A DNA stretch of 64,000 nucleotides from the NCBI RefSeq assembly GCF_000760935.2, contig NZ_CP049744.1, forward strand, positions 1,116,001-1,180,000, given 5' to 3'. Made by a program: the position numbers and the translations under genes. This DNA comes from Rhodococcoides fascians A25f (GTDB taxonomy: Bacteria; Actinomycetota; Actinomycetes; Mycobacteriales; Mycobacteriaceae). This document shows, one piece after another, positions 1 through 8,401 of this stretch. A model generated the notes under the pieces. The model saw nothing but the letters and a program-made list of their open reading frames with translations. It was not told the DNA's origin and ran no database searches. Within the stretch, counting starts at the first letter, position 1; each line of letters opens with the position of its first letter.

Positions 1-83
1 GGGCCGCTGTTGCGGCGACGGCCGCGGCATATCGAGCCTTGGCCCCGAGCGCCGAAGCGGAGCAGCCGGCCCTGGTGTTCTGA
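1..83 (+). CDS. 3' end of an unidentified protein (partial)
   Basis: An open frame enters from the window edge and ends at the TGA at 81-83. The visible C-terminus is Ala-rich and ends in AEAEQPALVF. It is too short to assign a family. It converges with the racemase gene downstream, and a strong inverted repeat lies between the two, as expected for a gene end. Confidence 0.4.
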   Translation, partial: AAVAATAAAYRALAPSAEAEQPALVF

Positions 84-115
84 GCGGCTGGTGTTCTGAG
101 CGGCTGGTGTTCTGA
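72..115. repeat. 16-bp tandem repeat, about 2.75 copies
   Basis: The unit CTGGTGTTCTGAGCGG occurs at 72-87 and 88-103, and its first 12 bases recur at 104-115. The first copy contains the stop codon of the upstream partial gene. It looks like local slippage duplication at a gene end, and each copy supplies another in-frame or out-of-frame TGA. Confidence 0.85.
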
Positions 116-118
116 CCG

Positions 119-174
119 CGAACTCGAAGTTATGGATGGAAATCACCCGAAAATTGTCCACAACTTCGAGTTCG
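119..174. terminator. inverted repeat, probable bidirectional terminator
   Basis: CGAACTCGAAGTT at 119-131 is perfectly complementary to AACTTCGAGTTCG at 162-174. The pairing continues inward (TGGA with TCCA) after one mismatch. It sits between two convergent genes. There is no clear T-run, which is usual in high-GC actinobacteria. Confidence 0.6.
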
Positions 175-184
175 GCGCAGACGG

Positions 185-1261
185 TTACGCCCAGACCGAC
201 GCGATGTCGGTAGCGGCGGCGGGCGGTGGCGTCGGGACTCCGTTCTCGGTGCGGGAGAACCGCGGTGCCGGACGGTGTTGCGTGACGCCGCCGACGTCGA
301 TGAGTGAGTCTCGATCCTTCATGTGCGGGTGGTTCGGGGCCTCGGCGAAGGTGAGGACCGGCGACACGCACGCGTCGGTGCCGTCGAAGATCGTGGCCCA
401 TTCGTCACGGGTCTTGGTCAGGAACGTCGAGGTGAACTTCTCGCGCAGTTCCGGCCAGCGCGACTTGTCCATCTGCGACGGCAGGTCTGCATCGGAGAGG
501 CCCAATCCGGTGAGGAGCTGAGCGTAGAACTGCGGCTCGAGCGAGCCGACTGCCATGTACTGGCCGTCGGAGGTCTCGTAGGTGTCGTAGAACGGTGCGC
601 CGGTATCGAGAAGGTTGGTGCCGCGGTCGTCGCTCCAGGCTCCGACTCCGCGCCACGACCAGATCATGTGCGAGAGTGCGGCGGTGCCGTCGACCATGGC
701 GGCGTCCACCACCTGGCCCTGCCCGGAGTTCTGTCGCTCGTAGAGCGCCGCCATGATGCCGAAGACGAGGAACATCGAGCCGCCGCCGAAGTCGCCGACC
801 ATGTTCAGCGGCGGCACCGGGCGTTCGCCCGCACGGCCGATCGCGTTGAGCACCCCGGTGACGGAGATGTAGTTGATGTCGTGGCCTGCGGTCTGGGCCC
901 AGGGGCCTTCCTGACCCCAGCCGGTCATGCGGCCGTAGACCAGGCGCGGGTTGCGGGCAAGGGCGTCGTCGGGTCCGAGGCCGAGGCGTTCGGTGACACC
1001 GGGGCGGAATCCCTCGATCAGCACGTCGGCGCGCTCGACGAGGCCGAGAACCTTCTCGATGTCGGCCGGGTCCTTGAGGTTCGCCTCGACGATGGTGCGG
1101 CTGCGCAGCTGGTGGTCGTGGGGAGAGACCTGTCCGGCGCGTTGCACGCGCACGACGTCTGCGCCGAGGTCTGCCAGCAGCAGTGCCGCGTGCGGGCCGG
1201 GCCCGATTCCTGCGAGTTCGACGACGCGGAGCCCCGCGAGCGGTCCACCAGTGTTCGACAC
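185..1261 (-). CDS. mcr: alpha-methylacyl-CoA racemase (CoA-transferase family III)
   Basis: This 358-residue protein belongs to the CaiB/BaiF type III CoA-transferase fold and closely matches the Mycobacterium tuberculosis MCR pattern. Visible signatures are the N-terminal [15 protein letters not shown] stretch, GHDINYIS with the expected catalytic His at about residue 127, and GDFGGG with the catalytic Asp at about 157. The enzyme interconverts 2R and 2S 2-methylacyl-CoA thioesters, needed for beta-oxidation of branched fatty acids and sterol side chains. It is transcribed divergently from purT across a short gap holding a palindrome. Length is normal for the family. Confidence 0.9.
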   Translation of the reverse strand: MSNTGGPLAGLRVVELAGIGPGPHAALLLADLGADVVRVQRAGQVSPHDHQLRSRTIVEANLKDPADIEKVLGLVERADVLIEGFRPGVTERLGLGPDDALARNPRLVYGRMTGWGQEGPWAQTAGHDINYISVTGVLNAIGRAGERPVPPLNMVGDFGGGSMFLVFGIMAALYERQNSGQGQVVDAAMVDGTAALSHMIWSWRGVGAWSDDRGTNLLDTGAPFYDTYETSDGQYMAVGSLEPQFYAQLLTGLGLSDADLPSQMDKSRWPELREKFTSTFLTKTRDEWATIFDGTDACVSPVLTFAEAPNHPHMKDRDSLIDVGGVTQHRPAPRFSRTENGVPTPPPAAATDIASVWA

Positions 1262-1311
1262 GTTGATTGCCTCGTTCCGACGTTGTGCGCTGCAATTGTG
1301 AATGGAGACTA

Positions 1312-1333
1312 ACTTGTACTAGGTCGTCCAAGT
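1312..1333. promoter_or_regulatory. imperfect palindrome in the mcr-purT divergent region
   Basis: ACTTG at 1312-1316 and CAAGT at 1329-1333 form the ends of a 22-bp imperfect palindrome that also matches at some inner positions. It is centred between divergent starts, so it could be a TetR- or GntR-type operator. No other copy was seen in the window, so this stays tentative. Confidence 0.25.
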
Positions 1334-1357
1334 AATGTGGGTGTGGATAATAGGGCT

Positions 1358-2554
1358 GTGACTGCCCCAGATCCCGTCCGCATCGGTACTCCACTGACTC
1401 CCGGCGCGACCCGGGTCATGCTGCTCGGCTCAGGTGAGCTGGGCAAAGAAGTCATCATCGCGTTCCAACGCCTCGGTGTCGAGGTGATCGCCGTCGATCG
1501 CTACGACAATGCTCCCGGCCATCAGGTGGCCCACCACGCATTCACCATCGACATGAGCGATCCGGAAGAGCTTCTGGCGCTGATCGATTCGCAGCAGCCC
1601 GACTTCGTGGTTCCGGAGATCGAGGCCATTGCCACCGACGCCCTCGCCGAGGTGGAAGCCCGAGGCCGAAGCGTGGTGATTCCCACGGCTCGGGCGACGC
1701 AGTTGACGATGAACCGCGAGGGCATCAGGCGATTGGCAGCCGAGGAACTCGGGCTGCCGACCTCGCCTTACGCATTCGCCGATTCGCTGGACGACGTTCG
1801 ACAAGCGCTGTCCACCATAGGTTTTCCGGCCGTCATCAAGCCGGTCATGTCGTCGTCGGGCAAGGGTCAGTCCGTTGTTCGCAGTGAAGCCGATGTCGAG
1901 GCGGCCTGGGAGTACGCACTGAAGGGTGGTCGCGTCGACCTCGGCCGCGTCATCGTCGAGGGATTCGTCGACTTCGATTACGAGATAACACTTCTCACCG
2001 TGCGAGCCGTCGACGGAACTTTCTTCTGCGAGCCTATCGGCCACCTGCAGGAATCCGGCGACTACATCGAATCCTGGCAGCCGCAGCCGATGTCCGACGC
2101 GGCCCTCGCCGGTGCCCGCGACGTCGCCGAGCGCATCACGACGGCGCTCGGTGGGCGCGGGCTGTTCGGTGTCGAGTTGTTCGTTCAGGGCGACACCGTG
2201 TACTTCTCCGAGGTCAGCCCCAGGCCGCACGATACGGGTCTGGTAACGCTTCGGACGCAACGGTTCTCGGAGTTCGAGCTGCATGCCCGCGCCGTGCTCG
2301 GTCTGCCGATCGACACGACGCTGCTCTCGCCCGGCGCGTCGGCCGTGATCTATGGCGGTGTCGATGCGGACGGCATTTCCTTCGAAGGCGTCGCCGATGC
2401 GTTGTCGGTTCCCGAGACCGACCTGCGCCTGTTCGGCAAGCCGACGAGTTTCGTCCGGCGCCGGATGGGTGTCGCGGTGTCGACCGCGTCGGACATCGAG
2501 ACGGCGCGGAGCCGGGCCCGCGAGGCGGCAGGCAAGGTTCGTCCTGTCGTCTGA
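1358..2554 (+). CDS. purT: formate-dependent phosphoribosylglycinamide formyltransferase (GAR transformylase 2)
   Basis: An ATP-grasp enzyme that makes formyl-GAR from GAR, formate and ATP in de novo purine synthesis. It tracks E. coli PurT closely along its length: [15 protein letters not shown] at the N-terminus, [44 protein letters not shown] (ATP-grasp loop) and [16 protein letters not shown] at 1358 gives 398 residues, close to the family's usual length. In-frame GTG codons at 1337 and 1343 would add up to seven residues and none has a convincing ribosome-binding site, so the exact start is uncertain. Confidence 0.93.
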   Translation: MTAPDPVRIGTPLTPGATRVMLLGSGELGKEVIIAFQRLGVEVIAVDRYDNAPGHQVAHHAFTIDMSDPEELLALIDSQQPDFVVPEIEAIATDALAEVEARGRSVVIPTARATQLTMNREGIRRLAAEELGLPTSPYAFADSLDDVRQALSTIGFPAVIKPVMSSSGKGQSVVRSEADVEAAWEYALKGGRVDLGRVIVEGFVDFDYEITLLTVRAVDGTFFCEPIGHLQESGDYIESWQPQPMSDAALAGARDVAERITTALGGRGLFGVELFVQGDTVYFSEVSPRPHDTGLVTLRTQRFSEFELHARAVLGLPIDTTLLSPGASAVIYGGVDADGISFEGVADALSVPETDLRLFGKPTSFVRRRMGVAVSTASDIETARSRAREAAGKVRPVV

Positions 2555-2578
2555 CCCGGCACAGGGCACACTGAGCTC

Positions 2579-3061
2579 ATGAGCGCGCTCGGAGAAGTCC
2601 TGGTCGGCCTGGTGATTCTGGTCGGCCTCGTCGGCATCGTCGTCCCGATTCTGCCCGGCACAATCTTGATCTTCGCGGCGGTCGCGGTGTGGGCGTGGCT
2701 CACCGGCGGAGCGGCCGCATGGACGGTGTTCGCGATCGTGACGCTATTGCTGGTGCTGAGCGGCGTCGTGAAATACACCTGGCCGGGCCGTCGCATGCGG
2801 GAGGCGGGCGTGCCGATGCGATCGCTGGTGGTCGGCGGCCTGCTCGGCATCGTCGGATTTTTCGTCATCCCCGTCGTCGGGCTCTTCATCGGTTTCATCG
2901 CAGGCGTCTACGTGGCCGAAGTGCCCAGGCACCGCAGCCATTCCGAGGCCTGGCGATCGACCGTGCACGCCACCAAGGCCGCGGGGTTGTCGATCCTGGT
3001 GGAACTGTTCGGCGCGTTGCTCGCCTCAGCGGTGTGGCTCGGGGGAGCCGTACTCGTCTGA
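2579..3061 (+). CDS. DUF456 family membrane protein
   Basis: A 160-residue, very hydrophobic protein with about four to five predicted membrane segments separated by short Gly-rich turns (residues about 5-35, 37-62, 80-115, 135-160). The pattern, including PILPG near residue 23 and the charged PRHRSHSEAW loop before the last helix, fits the DUF456 family, whose function is unknown. It follows purT by 24 bases on the same strand and may be co-transcribed. Its stop lies five bases from the end of the convergent amidohydrolase gene. Confidence 0.75.
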   Translation: MSALGEVLVGLVILVGLVGIVVPILPGTILIFAAVAVWAWLTGGAAAWTVFAIVTLLLVLSGVVKYTWPGRRMREAGVPMRSLVVGGLLGIVGFFVIPVVGLFIGFIAGVYVAEVPRHRSHSEAWRSTVHATKAAGLSILVELFGALLASAVWLGGAVLV

Positions 3062-3065
3062 GGGC

Positions 3066-3812
3066 CTAAGGGACCCGATACCAAGCCCGGGCATTACCGT
3101 CGAGCACGGCGGGTAGGTCGCCGCCGACGGCGTGGGTGATGATGTCGATGTCGTTCTCCGAGAACGGGCGTGGGGCACGGGTGCCCGGCAGATCGGTGCC
3201 GAACATCAACGCCGCGGGGTTGACTCGATGGATCTGCTGCAGTGTGTCGGCGATGTCGAGATCCACTCGGCCGAATCCGGTTGCCTTGACGCGTACCCCG
3301 CGGTCGACGAGGTTCAGGAGGTACGGCAGACCCTGAGTGGACAAGCCCAGGTGATCGATGCTCACCGCCGGCAACTTCGCGAGGATGGGTTCGAGCGAGA
3401 GCAGCAGGGACGCATCGACGTACAGCTCGGCATGCCACCCGACCAGTTCGTGCACGCGACGTGCCTGGGTGGTGAGCATCTCGACATCCGTCTCGCCGCG
3501 TTTGAGGTTGAAGCGCATACCGCGCACGCCCGCGTCGTCGAGCGCGACGATGTCCTCGTCGGAGCAGTCCGGATCGATCTGGGTGACGCCCACCCAGCCG
3601 CGCCCGAGGGTCTCCAGAGCAGCGAGCAGGTAGCTCTGGTCGGTGCCCTGAAACGATCCCGAGATCACCGCACCGCCGGTGATGCCGAGCCCGTCCACGT
3701 CGTACAGATAATTCGAGACCGTGTAGGGATCGGGCAAGAACCCGTGGTTCTCGATCAGCGGAAAACGGGGGTCGATGATGTGCAAGTGGGCGTCGAACAC
3801 GGGTCTCAGCAT
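3066..3812 (-). CDS. amidohydrolase-related TIM-barrel hydrolase
   Basis: The N-terminal FDAHLHIIDP supplies the HxH metal-binding motif of the amidohydrolase-2 (PF04909) family. SIDHLGLS (a later metal His) and MFGTDLPGTRAP (the conserved Asp) also fit. It is about 248 residues from the ATG at 3812. A longer reading to 3884 would overlap the divergent neighbour and adds a non-homologous extension, so the inner start is preferred. The substrate is unknown: the family includes lactonases, decarboxylases and hydrolases. It is divergent from an SMP-30-type protein, so the two might act on the same sugar-acid or lactone pathway. Confidence 0.8.
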   Translation of the reverse strand: MLRPVFDAHLHIIDPRFPLIENHGFLPDPYTVSNYLYDVDGLGITGGAVISGSFQGTDQSYLLAALETLGRGWVGVTQIDPDCSDEDIVALDDAGVRGMRFNLKRGETDVEMLTTQARRVHELVGWHAELYVDASLLLSLEPILAKLPAVSIDHLGLSTQGLPYLLNLVDRGVRVKATGFGRVDLDIADTLQQIHRVNPAALMFGTDLPGTRAPRPFSENDIDIITHAVGGDLPAVLDGNARAWYRVP

Positions 3813-3858
3813 GCCAGCTCGCTGATTCGCCGTCGCGGCCCGGTGTCGCGGTGTTTGA

Positions 3859-4737
3859 ATGCGAAACATGAAACCGGAGACCACTGTCGTTCTCGACGGC
3901 TACACCTATTTCGAATGTCCGCGCTGGCACGAAGGGAGGATCTGGGTATCGGACTTCTATTCGCACCGGGTCGTCTCTGCCCTCGAGGACGGCTCCGACG
4001 TGCGAGTCGAAGCCGAGGTGCCCAATCAGCCGTCGGGCCTGGGGTGGTTGCCGGACGGCCGGTTGCTGATCGTGTCGATGCGCGACTACAAACTGCTGCT
4101 GCGCGAGCACGACGGTTCGCTGACCGTCCACGCCGACCTGTCGACGTACGTGACGGCGAACCTCAACGATATGCTCGTGGACGCGCAGGGCCGCGCCTAC
4201 ATCGGGAATTTCGGGTTCGACCTGATGAACTTCGCTCCCGTCGAGACGGCCGATCTGATTCGCGTCGACCCGGACGGTTCTGCACACGTCGTGGCATCGG
4301 ATCTGTACTTCCCCAACGGGATGGCGTTCACGGGTTCGGGTGAGCTGCTGGTCGACGAGACGGTCGGTAACCGGGTCAGTGCGTTCGACATCGCCGAGGA
4401 CGGGTCACTGGGGGAGCGGCGTGACTGGGCGACGTTCGGTGAGCTGCCGTCGTCGACGGACATGGCAACGGCTCTGGGCGAGGTGAAAGTGGCTGCCGAC
4501 GGATGTTGCATCGACACCGACGGCACGATGTGGATCGCCGATGCGCTGGGTCAGCGGGTGCTGCACGTCGCGCAGGGTGGAGAGGTGCTCGATCAGCTCG
4601 ACTTCGACCTCGGGGTCTTCGCCTGCGGACTCGGCGGATCCGACGGCCGCACGCTGTTCGTCTGCGCTGCACCGGATTTCAACGAGCATCAGCGCAAGAT
4701 CGAGACGGAGGGAAAGCTGCTGGCGGTTCGGGTGTAG
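3859..4737 (+). CDS. SMP-30/gluconolactonase-like beta-propeller protein
   Basis: A 292-residue protein with the SMP-30/LRE family plan: FECPRWHEGRIWVSDF at the N-terminus (the Glu-X-Pro-X-Trp metal-site strand), NQPSGLGWLPDGRLL, LNDMLVDAQGRAYIGNFGF (Asn-Asp metal ligands), FPNGMAFTGSGELLVDE and DGTMWIADALGQ. The family hydrolyses sugar or aliphatic lactones in a Ca/Zn-dependent manner. A second ATG three codons in (3868) is an equally good start. It ends before a large hairpin that separates it from the convergent reductase gene. Confidence 0.85.
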   Translation: MRNMKPETTVVLDGYTYFECPRWHEGRIWVSDFYSHRVVSALEDGSDVRVEAEVPNQPSGLGWLPDGRLLIVSMRDYKLLLREHDGSLTVHADLSTYVTANLNDMLVDAQGRAYIGNFGFDLMNFAPVETADLIRVDPDGSAHVVASDLYFPNGMAFTGSGELLVDETVGNRVSAFDIAEDGSLGERRDWATFGELPSSTDMATALGEVKVAADGCCIDTDGTMWIADALGQRVLHVAQGGEVLDQLDFDLGVFACGLGGSDGRTLFVCAAPDFNEHQRKIETEGKLLAVRV

Positions 4738-4745
4738 GCGCTTCG

Positions 4746-4828
4746 CGCATGTGAGCGGAAATTCGTAGTGGGCTACGAGGCAGGAGTGGAGCCTGCGGAA
4801 CGACCCGCAGGCTCCACGCTCACATGCG
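4746..4828. terminator. branched inverted repeat, probable bidirectional terminator
   Basis: The outer arms CGCATGTGAGCG (4746-4757) and CGCTCACATGCG (4817-4828) are perfectly complementary. Nested inside are two further perfect hairpins: CGTAG/CTACG (4764-4777) and GTGGAGCCTGCGG/CCGCAGGCTCCAC (4786-4817). The single strand can therefore fold as a three-way junction. It separates two convergent genes. Confidence 0.75.
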
Positions 4829-4838
4829 GCGCAGCCGC

Positions 4839-6224
4839 TCAGGCCTTGTCGGGCTCGGAGGCCTTCAGCATGTCCTCACGCTCGACGACCTTCACGCGCT
4901 CGCGGCCCTCGGGCTCACCGAGTGAACGCTCGTGGGCGTCGAGGCGGTACCAGCCGTCCCAGGTGGTGAAGGGCACCTGCTTGCCTTCGAGGAACGACGT
5001 GACGGCATCGAGATCCGGCTCGGCCGCACCGGCGAAGTTCGGCGCATCCTCGAGCAGGTTCGCGACGGTTTCGTTGGCGTCGCCCTTGGTGTGACCGATG
5101 AGGCCGACGGGTCCGCGCTTGATCCAGCCCGTGACGTACGTGGCGGGGACGGGAGTGGTGGAGTGCGGTGACTCGACGACGCGTCCGGCCTCGTTGGGGA
5201 TGGTGCCTGCCTGCTCGTCGAACGGGAGCTGGCTGATGTTCTGGCTGAGGTAGCCGACGGCGCGGTAGACGGCCTGGACATCCCAGTCGTTGTACTTGCC
5301 GGTGCCCTTGACGTTGCCGGTGCCGTCGAGTTCGGTGCGTTCGGTACGCAGACCGACCACCTTGCCGTCCTCACCGAGAACCTCGCTGGGCGACTCGAAG
5401 AAGTGCAGGAACAGCTTGTGCGGGCGGTTGCCGACGTCGCGGATGGCCCAGTCCTGCAGGGTGTTGGCGACCATGTCGACCTGCTTGGAGTTGCGGCGGG
5501 CCTGCTCGGAGCCTTCGTCGTAGTCGATGTCCTCGGGGGCGACGATGACCTCGATGTTCGGCGAGTGGTCGAGCTCGCGCAGCTCCAACGGGGTGAACTT
5601 GGCCTGAGCCGGTCCGCGACGTCCGAAGACATGCACCTCGAGGGCTTTGTTGGCCTTGAGTCCTTCGTAGACGTTGGCCGGGATCTCGGTGGGGAGCAGT
5701 TCGTCGCCGGTCTTGGCGAGGACGCGTGCGACGTCCAGGGCGACGTTTCCGACGCCGAGGACGGCGACCTTCTCGGCCTCGAGCGGCCAGGTGCGCGGCA
5801 CATCCGGGTGGCCGTCGTACCAGGAGACGAAGTCTGCGGCGCCGTAGCTGCCGTCGAGGTCGATGCCGGGGATGTTCAGTGCGCGGTCCGCGTTGGCTCC
5901 GGTGGAGAAGATGACGGCGTCGTAGAAGCGGCGCAGATCGTCGAGATTGATATCGGTGCCGTAATCGATGTTGCCGAGCAGGCGAACCTGTGGCTTGTCG
6001 AGGACCTTGTGCAGGGCGGTGATGATGCCCTTGATGCGCGGGTGGTCGGGGGCAACGCCGTAGCGAATGAGCCCGAACGGTGCAGGCATCCGCTCGAAGA
6101 GGTCGATGCTCACGCCCGGTCCGCTGACATTGTGGTCGGACTTCATGAGCGCGTCGGCGGCATAGATGCCGGCCGGTCCGGCACCGACGATGGCGACGCG
6201 GAGTGGACGAGTCTGATCAGTCAT
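4839..6224 (-). CDS. fprA: ferredoxin/adrenodoxin-type NADP+ reductase (FprA-like)
   Basis: This flavoprotein transfers electrons between NADPH and ferredoxin. The N-terminal VAIVGAGPAGIYAAD is the FAD-binding Rossmann motif and YGVAPDHPRIKG is diagnostic for the adrenodoxin-reductase family. VLGVGNVALDVARVL is the NADP-binding motif, FGRRGPAQAKFTPLELREL follows, and GWIKRGPVGLIGHTKGDA closes the FAD site. From the ATG at 6224 it has 461 residues, matching M. tuberculosis FprA (about 456). Longer upstream frames are rejected because they would run through the divergent dioxygenase gene. It probably serves ferredoxin-linked cytochromes P450 or iron-sulfur enzymes, perhaps also sulfite reduction. 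Confidence 0.92.
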   Translation of the reverse strand: MTDQTRPLRVAIVGAGPAGIYAADALMKSDHNVSGPGVSIDLFERMPAPFGLIRYGVAPDHPRIKGIITALHKVLDKPQVRLLGNIDYGTDINLDDLRRFYDAVIFSTGANADRALNIPGIDLDGSYGAADFVSWYDGHPDVPRTWPLEAEKVAVLGVGNVALDVARVLAKTGDELLPTEIPANVYEGLKANKALEVHVFGRRGPAQAKFTPLELRELDHSPNIEVIVAPEDIDYDEGSEQARRNSKQVDMVANTLQDWAIRDVGNRPHKLFLHFFESPSEVLGEDGKVVGLRTERTELDGTGNVKGTGKYNDWDVQAVYRAVGYLSQNISQLPFDEQAGTIPNEAGRVVESPHSTTPVPATYVTGWIKRGPVGLIGHTKGDANETVANLLEDAPNFAGAAEPDLDAVTSFLEGKQVPFTTWDGWYRLDAHERSLGEPEGRERVKVVEREDMLKASEPDKA

Positions 6225-6269
6225 GTGCAGCGAGCTACCTTCTTCGAGGGAAGTGCGGACACCCCAGCA

Positions 6270-6288
6270 TAAATTAAGGACAACCTGA
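6270..6288 (-). promoter_or_regulatory. possible promoter with a degenerate iron-box-like element upstream of fprA
   Basis: About 46 bases upstream of the fprA start lies a 19-bp element that matches the IdeR/DtxR consensus at roughly 14 positions by eye (AATTAAG on one side, AACCTGA on the other). On the fprA strand it overlaps TATGCT, a plausible -10. Either the iron-box or only the promoter may be real. Confidence 0.25.
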
Positions 6289-6342
6289 GCTGGGGCAGTG
6301 GGCAACTTGCCGGATTTCCCGGTTTCCGGTAGGAATTGCTCT

Positions 6343-6417
6343 GTGCAGACGACATACCTGGTCCGACGGTTCACCGTCGACTTCTGTCGTACCTGCACCA
6401 ACATGTGTTGTCGGTGA
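6343..6417 (+). CDS. cysteine-rich leader peptide upstream of a TauD-type dioxygenase
   Basis: A GTG-started 24-codon ORF reads MQTTYLVRRFTVDFCR then TCTNMCCR, with four Cys codons near its end. AGGA at 6331-6334 is a well-spaced ribosome-binding site. The RRxxxDxCR core recurs in the leader at 25538 and fits the actinobacterial leader peptides annotated ahead of sulfur-assimilation genes. It lies 102 bases before the dioxygenase start, followed by C-rich, G-poor sequence (about 6420-6445) and a palindrome GGCAGCGCTGCC at 6470-6481. The inferred role is cysteine-responsive attenuation: ribosomes slow at the Cys codons when cysteine is scarce and downstream transcription continues. Confidence 0.65.
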   Translation: MQTTYLVRRFTVDFCRTCTNMCCR

Positions 6418-6519
6418 CCTGACCCGACGCCCTTCCCCTTCCTGAACAGGACGGGATCCCTCTCTCGACGGCAGCGCTGCCTGAACCAGCCCTCTCGCCG
6501 TGCACAGATTCGAGGACAC

Positions 6520-7380
6520 ATGACCACCCTGGAACAGACCGCCACCCTCACACTCGACAAGCTCGGCCCGTCGTTCGGTGCCGAGGTCATCGGCCTCGAC
6601 GTCGCGTCGGCGTCCGATGCGCAGATCCACGCCGTGCGCCGAGCCCTCGTCGAATACAAGGTTCTGGTGCTGCGCGGGCAAACGTTGGACGACGCGGCAC
6701 ACGTCGAATTCGGCCGCCGTCTCGGTGACCTCACCGCCGGTCACCCGGTACACGACAGTGGCCACGTCGCCCCCGAGGTGTATGCGCTCGACAGTCAGGA
6801 CAACGGGTTCGCCGACGTCTGGCACACCGACGTCACCTTCATGGAACGTCCGCCGATGGGGTCGATCCTGCGTCCCGTCGTCCTGCCCCCACACGGTGGC
6901 GACACCAACTGGGCCGACAGCCAGCTCGCCTATGAGTCCCTCTCGGCACCGGTACGGCGAATGATCGACGGGCTCACCGCGATTCACGACGGCAACCGCG
7001 AATTCGGCTACTACCTCGCGCAGAAGCGCGGCGGTAAGGGCAACGTGTGGGACGGCAAGGAAGTCACCGCGCTGGTCCCCGTCGAACATCCCGTCGTGCG
7101 GGTTCATCCGGAAACCGGCCGCAAGGGGCTGTTCGTCAACCCCGGTTTCACCTCCCACATCGTGGGCGTGTCGGAGGCGGAGAGCCGCGGAATTCTGGAC
7201 TTGCTCTACGCGCACCTCACCAAGCCCGAGCACGTCGTGCGGCACCGCTGGCGTCTCGGCGATCTGGTGCTGTGGGACAACCGGAGCACCTCGCACTACG
7301 CCAACCGCGACTACGGCACCGAGCACCGCAAGATGCATCGCATCACATTGCGCGGAGACATTCCCGTCGGACCCCGGTAG
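6520..7380 (+). CDS. TauD/AtsK-type Fe(II)/2-oxoglutarate-dependent dioxygenase
   Basis: A 286-residue member of the TauD family, which oxidatively cleaves taurine, alkylsulfonates or alkyl sulfate esters and releases sulfite or sulfate. The iron facial triad is visible: His102 and Asp104 in VWHTDVTF and His259 in STSHY. Arginines at 270 and 274 fit the 2-oxoglutarate anchor. [20 protein letters not shown] is the usual family segment. The substrate cannot be told from sequence. A Cys-rich leader ORF lies just upstream, so expression is probably sulfur-controlled. It is divergent from fprA and 34 bases upstream of a small membrane-anchored protein. Confidence 0.9.
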   Translation: MTTLEQTATLTLDKLGPSFGAEVIGLDVASASDAQIHAVRRALVEYKVLVLRGQTLDDAAHVEFGRRLGDLTAGHPVHDSGHVAPEVYALDSQDNGFADVWHTDVTFMERPPMGSILRPVVLPPHGGDTNWADSQLAYESLSAPVRRMIDGLTAIHDGNREFGYYLAQKRGGKGNVWDGKEVTALVPVEHPVVRVHPETGRKGLFVNPGFTSHIVGVSEAESRGILDLLYAHLTKPEHVVRHRWRLGDLVLWDNRSTSHYANRDYGTEHRKMHRITLRGDIPVGPR

Positions 7381-7414
7381 TTCCGGGCCCGTTGGATCGA
7401 GGAAGATTGCCTAC

Positions 7415-7942
7415 ATGGCGTCGTGGAGTGAACGTAGGCAGCAGTGGGTCGACAGTCGTGAGGAAGCGCGCAACAACGCTTCCGAAGCGGCCGCCGACTC
7501 CGGTGAGCAGCGTCCGCCCAACGCGTGGCCGTTCATCATCGCCGCGGGCATCGTCGTCGTTCTGCTCGTCGGTATCTTCGCGGCTTCGAAGTTCGCTCCC
7601 GCGGAGAACAACGTGACGCAGGCGCAGCTACTGACCGACGCCGTCGACGGATTCCTCGAGGCACAGAACTCCGGCGACGCAGATCTCCTGCGTGAGAACA
7701 CCTGCTTCGATCAGGTCGCCGTGCTCGTCCCCGGCGACGATGCGCAGTACCGAACCGATCGAGCAGGCGAGGTCGAGCGCAACGGCGAGACGTCGATCGA
7801 CGGGGTGCCGTCGGAGTACGAGGTCAACGGCGACCGCGGCAGGGTGACCGTCCCGCTGAAGGAAGAGAAATCCGGAGTGCAGACCGACGACGAGTGGAAG
7901 TTCGTCCGCGTCGACGACAAGTGGCTGGTCTGCAATGTCTGA
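7415..7942 (+). CDS. membrane-anchored protein with an NTF2/DUF4878-like extracellular domain
   Basis: A 175-residue protein with a charged cytoplasmic N-terminus (residues 1-36), one transmembrane helix (about 37-60, WPFIIAAGIVVVLLVGIFAA) and a soluble outer domain. The outer domain resembles the mycobacterial DUF4878/Rv0361-like fold: QLLTDAVDGFLEAQNSGD at the start and DEWKFVRVDDKWLVCNV at the end, with two cysteines that could pair. No enzymatic motif is visible. It lies between the dioxygenase and the rhodanese gene on the same strand, so it may be part of a sulfur unit or simply a passenger. Confidence 0.6.
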   Translation: MASWSERRQQWVDSREEARNNASEAAADSGEQRPPNAWPFIIAAGIVVVLLVGIFAASKFAPAENNVTQAQLLTDAVDGFLEAQNSGDADLLRENTCFDQVAVLVPGDDAQYRTDRAGEVERNGETSIDGVPSEYEVNGDRGRVTVPLKEEKSGVQTDDEWKFVRVDDKWLVCNV

Positions 7943-7987
7943 TCTCGGTATGTGTGATGTAACGGCAAGTGACGGAAGGCTGATCCA

Positions 7988-8401
7988 GTGACCTACGCAG
8001 GTGACATAACCCCGGAAGCGGCTTGGGAGTTGTTGCAGAGCAACCCCGAGGCTGTGCTCGTGGATGTTCGTACGCGCGCCGAGTGGCAGTACGTCGGTGT
8101 TCCGGACACCTCCGGTATCGACCGTCCGACGCACCTGATCGAGTGGGTCAGCTACCCCGACGGTGCGCGCAACACCGATTTTGTCGATGACCTGAAAGCC
8201 GCAGGGGTGGACGGCGATCGGCCGGTGGTCTTCCTGTGCCGCTCCGGTCAGCGGTCCATCGGTGCCGCGGAAGCCGCGACGGCAGCGGGCATCGGCCCGT
8301 CCTACAACGTGCTCGACGGTTTCGAGGGTGCCACCGACGCCGACGGCCACCGCGGAGCCACGGGTTGGCGTGCAGTCGGGTTGCCCTGGAGGCAGTCGTG
8401 A
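7988..8401 (+). CDS. rhodanese-like sulfurtransferase
   Basis: A 137-residue single-domain rhodanese. VLVDVRTRAEWQYVGVPD is the conserved N-terminal strand, and VVFLCRSGQRSIGAAEAA carries the active-site loop with its persulfide-forming Cys (CRSGQRS). The GTGA overlap with metZ shows tight translational coupling. This pairing is common in actinobacteria. The inferred role is to bind or deliver sulfane sulfur for MetZ or to remove sulfide or persulfide. Confidence 0.9.
   Translation: MTYAGDITPEAAWELLQSNPEAVLVDVRTRAEWQYVGVPDTSGIDRPTHLIEWVSYPDGARNTDFVDDLKAAGVDGDRPVVFLCRSGQRSIGAAEAATAAGIGPSYNVLDGFEGATDADGHRGATGWRAVGLPWRQS

Noticed and set aside
323..1312. 329-residue open frame opposite the racemase gene
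   Set aside because: Typical antisense shadow in GC-rich coding DNA. The opposite strand encodes a clear racemase with catalytic residues.
6240..6519. A riboswitch (S-box or SAM-IV) upstream of the TauD gene
   Set aside because: None of the conserved core segments (GAGAGACC, GCAGCAACC, GGTGCTACC) is present. The Cys leader ORF explains the region better.
6225..6734. N-terminal extension of about 170 residues on the fprA gene
   Set aside because: It has no family similarity, runs opposite the dioxygenase gene at 6520 and overlaps its leader. The FAD-binding motif starts normally from the ATG at 6224.
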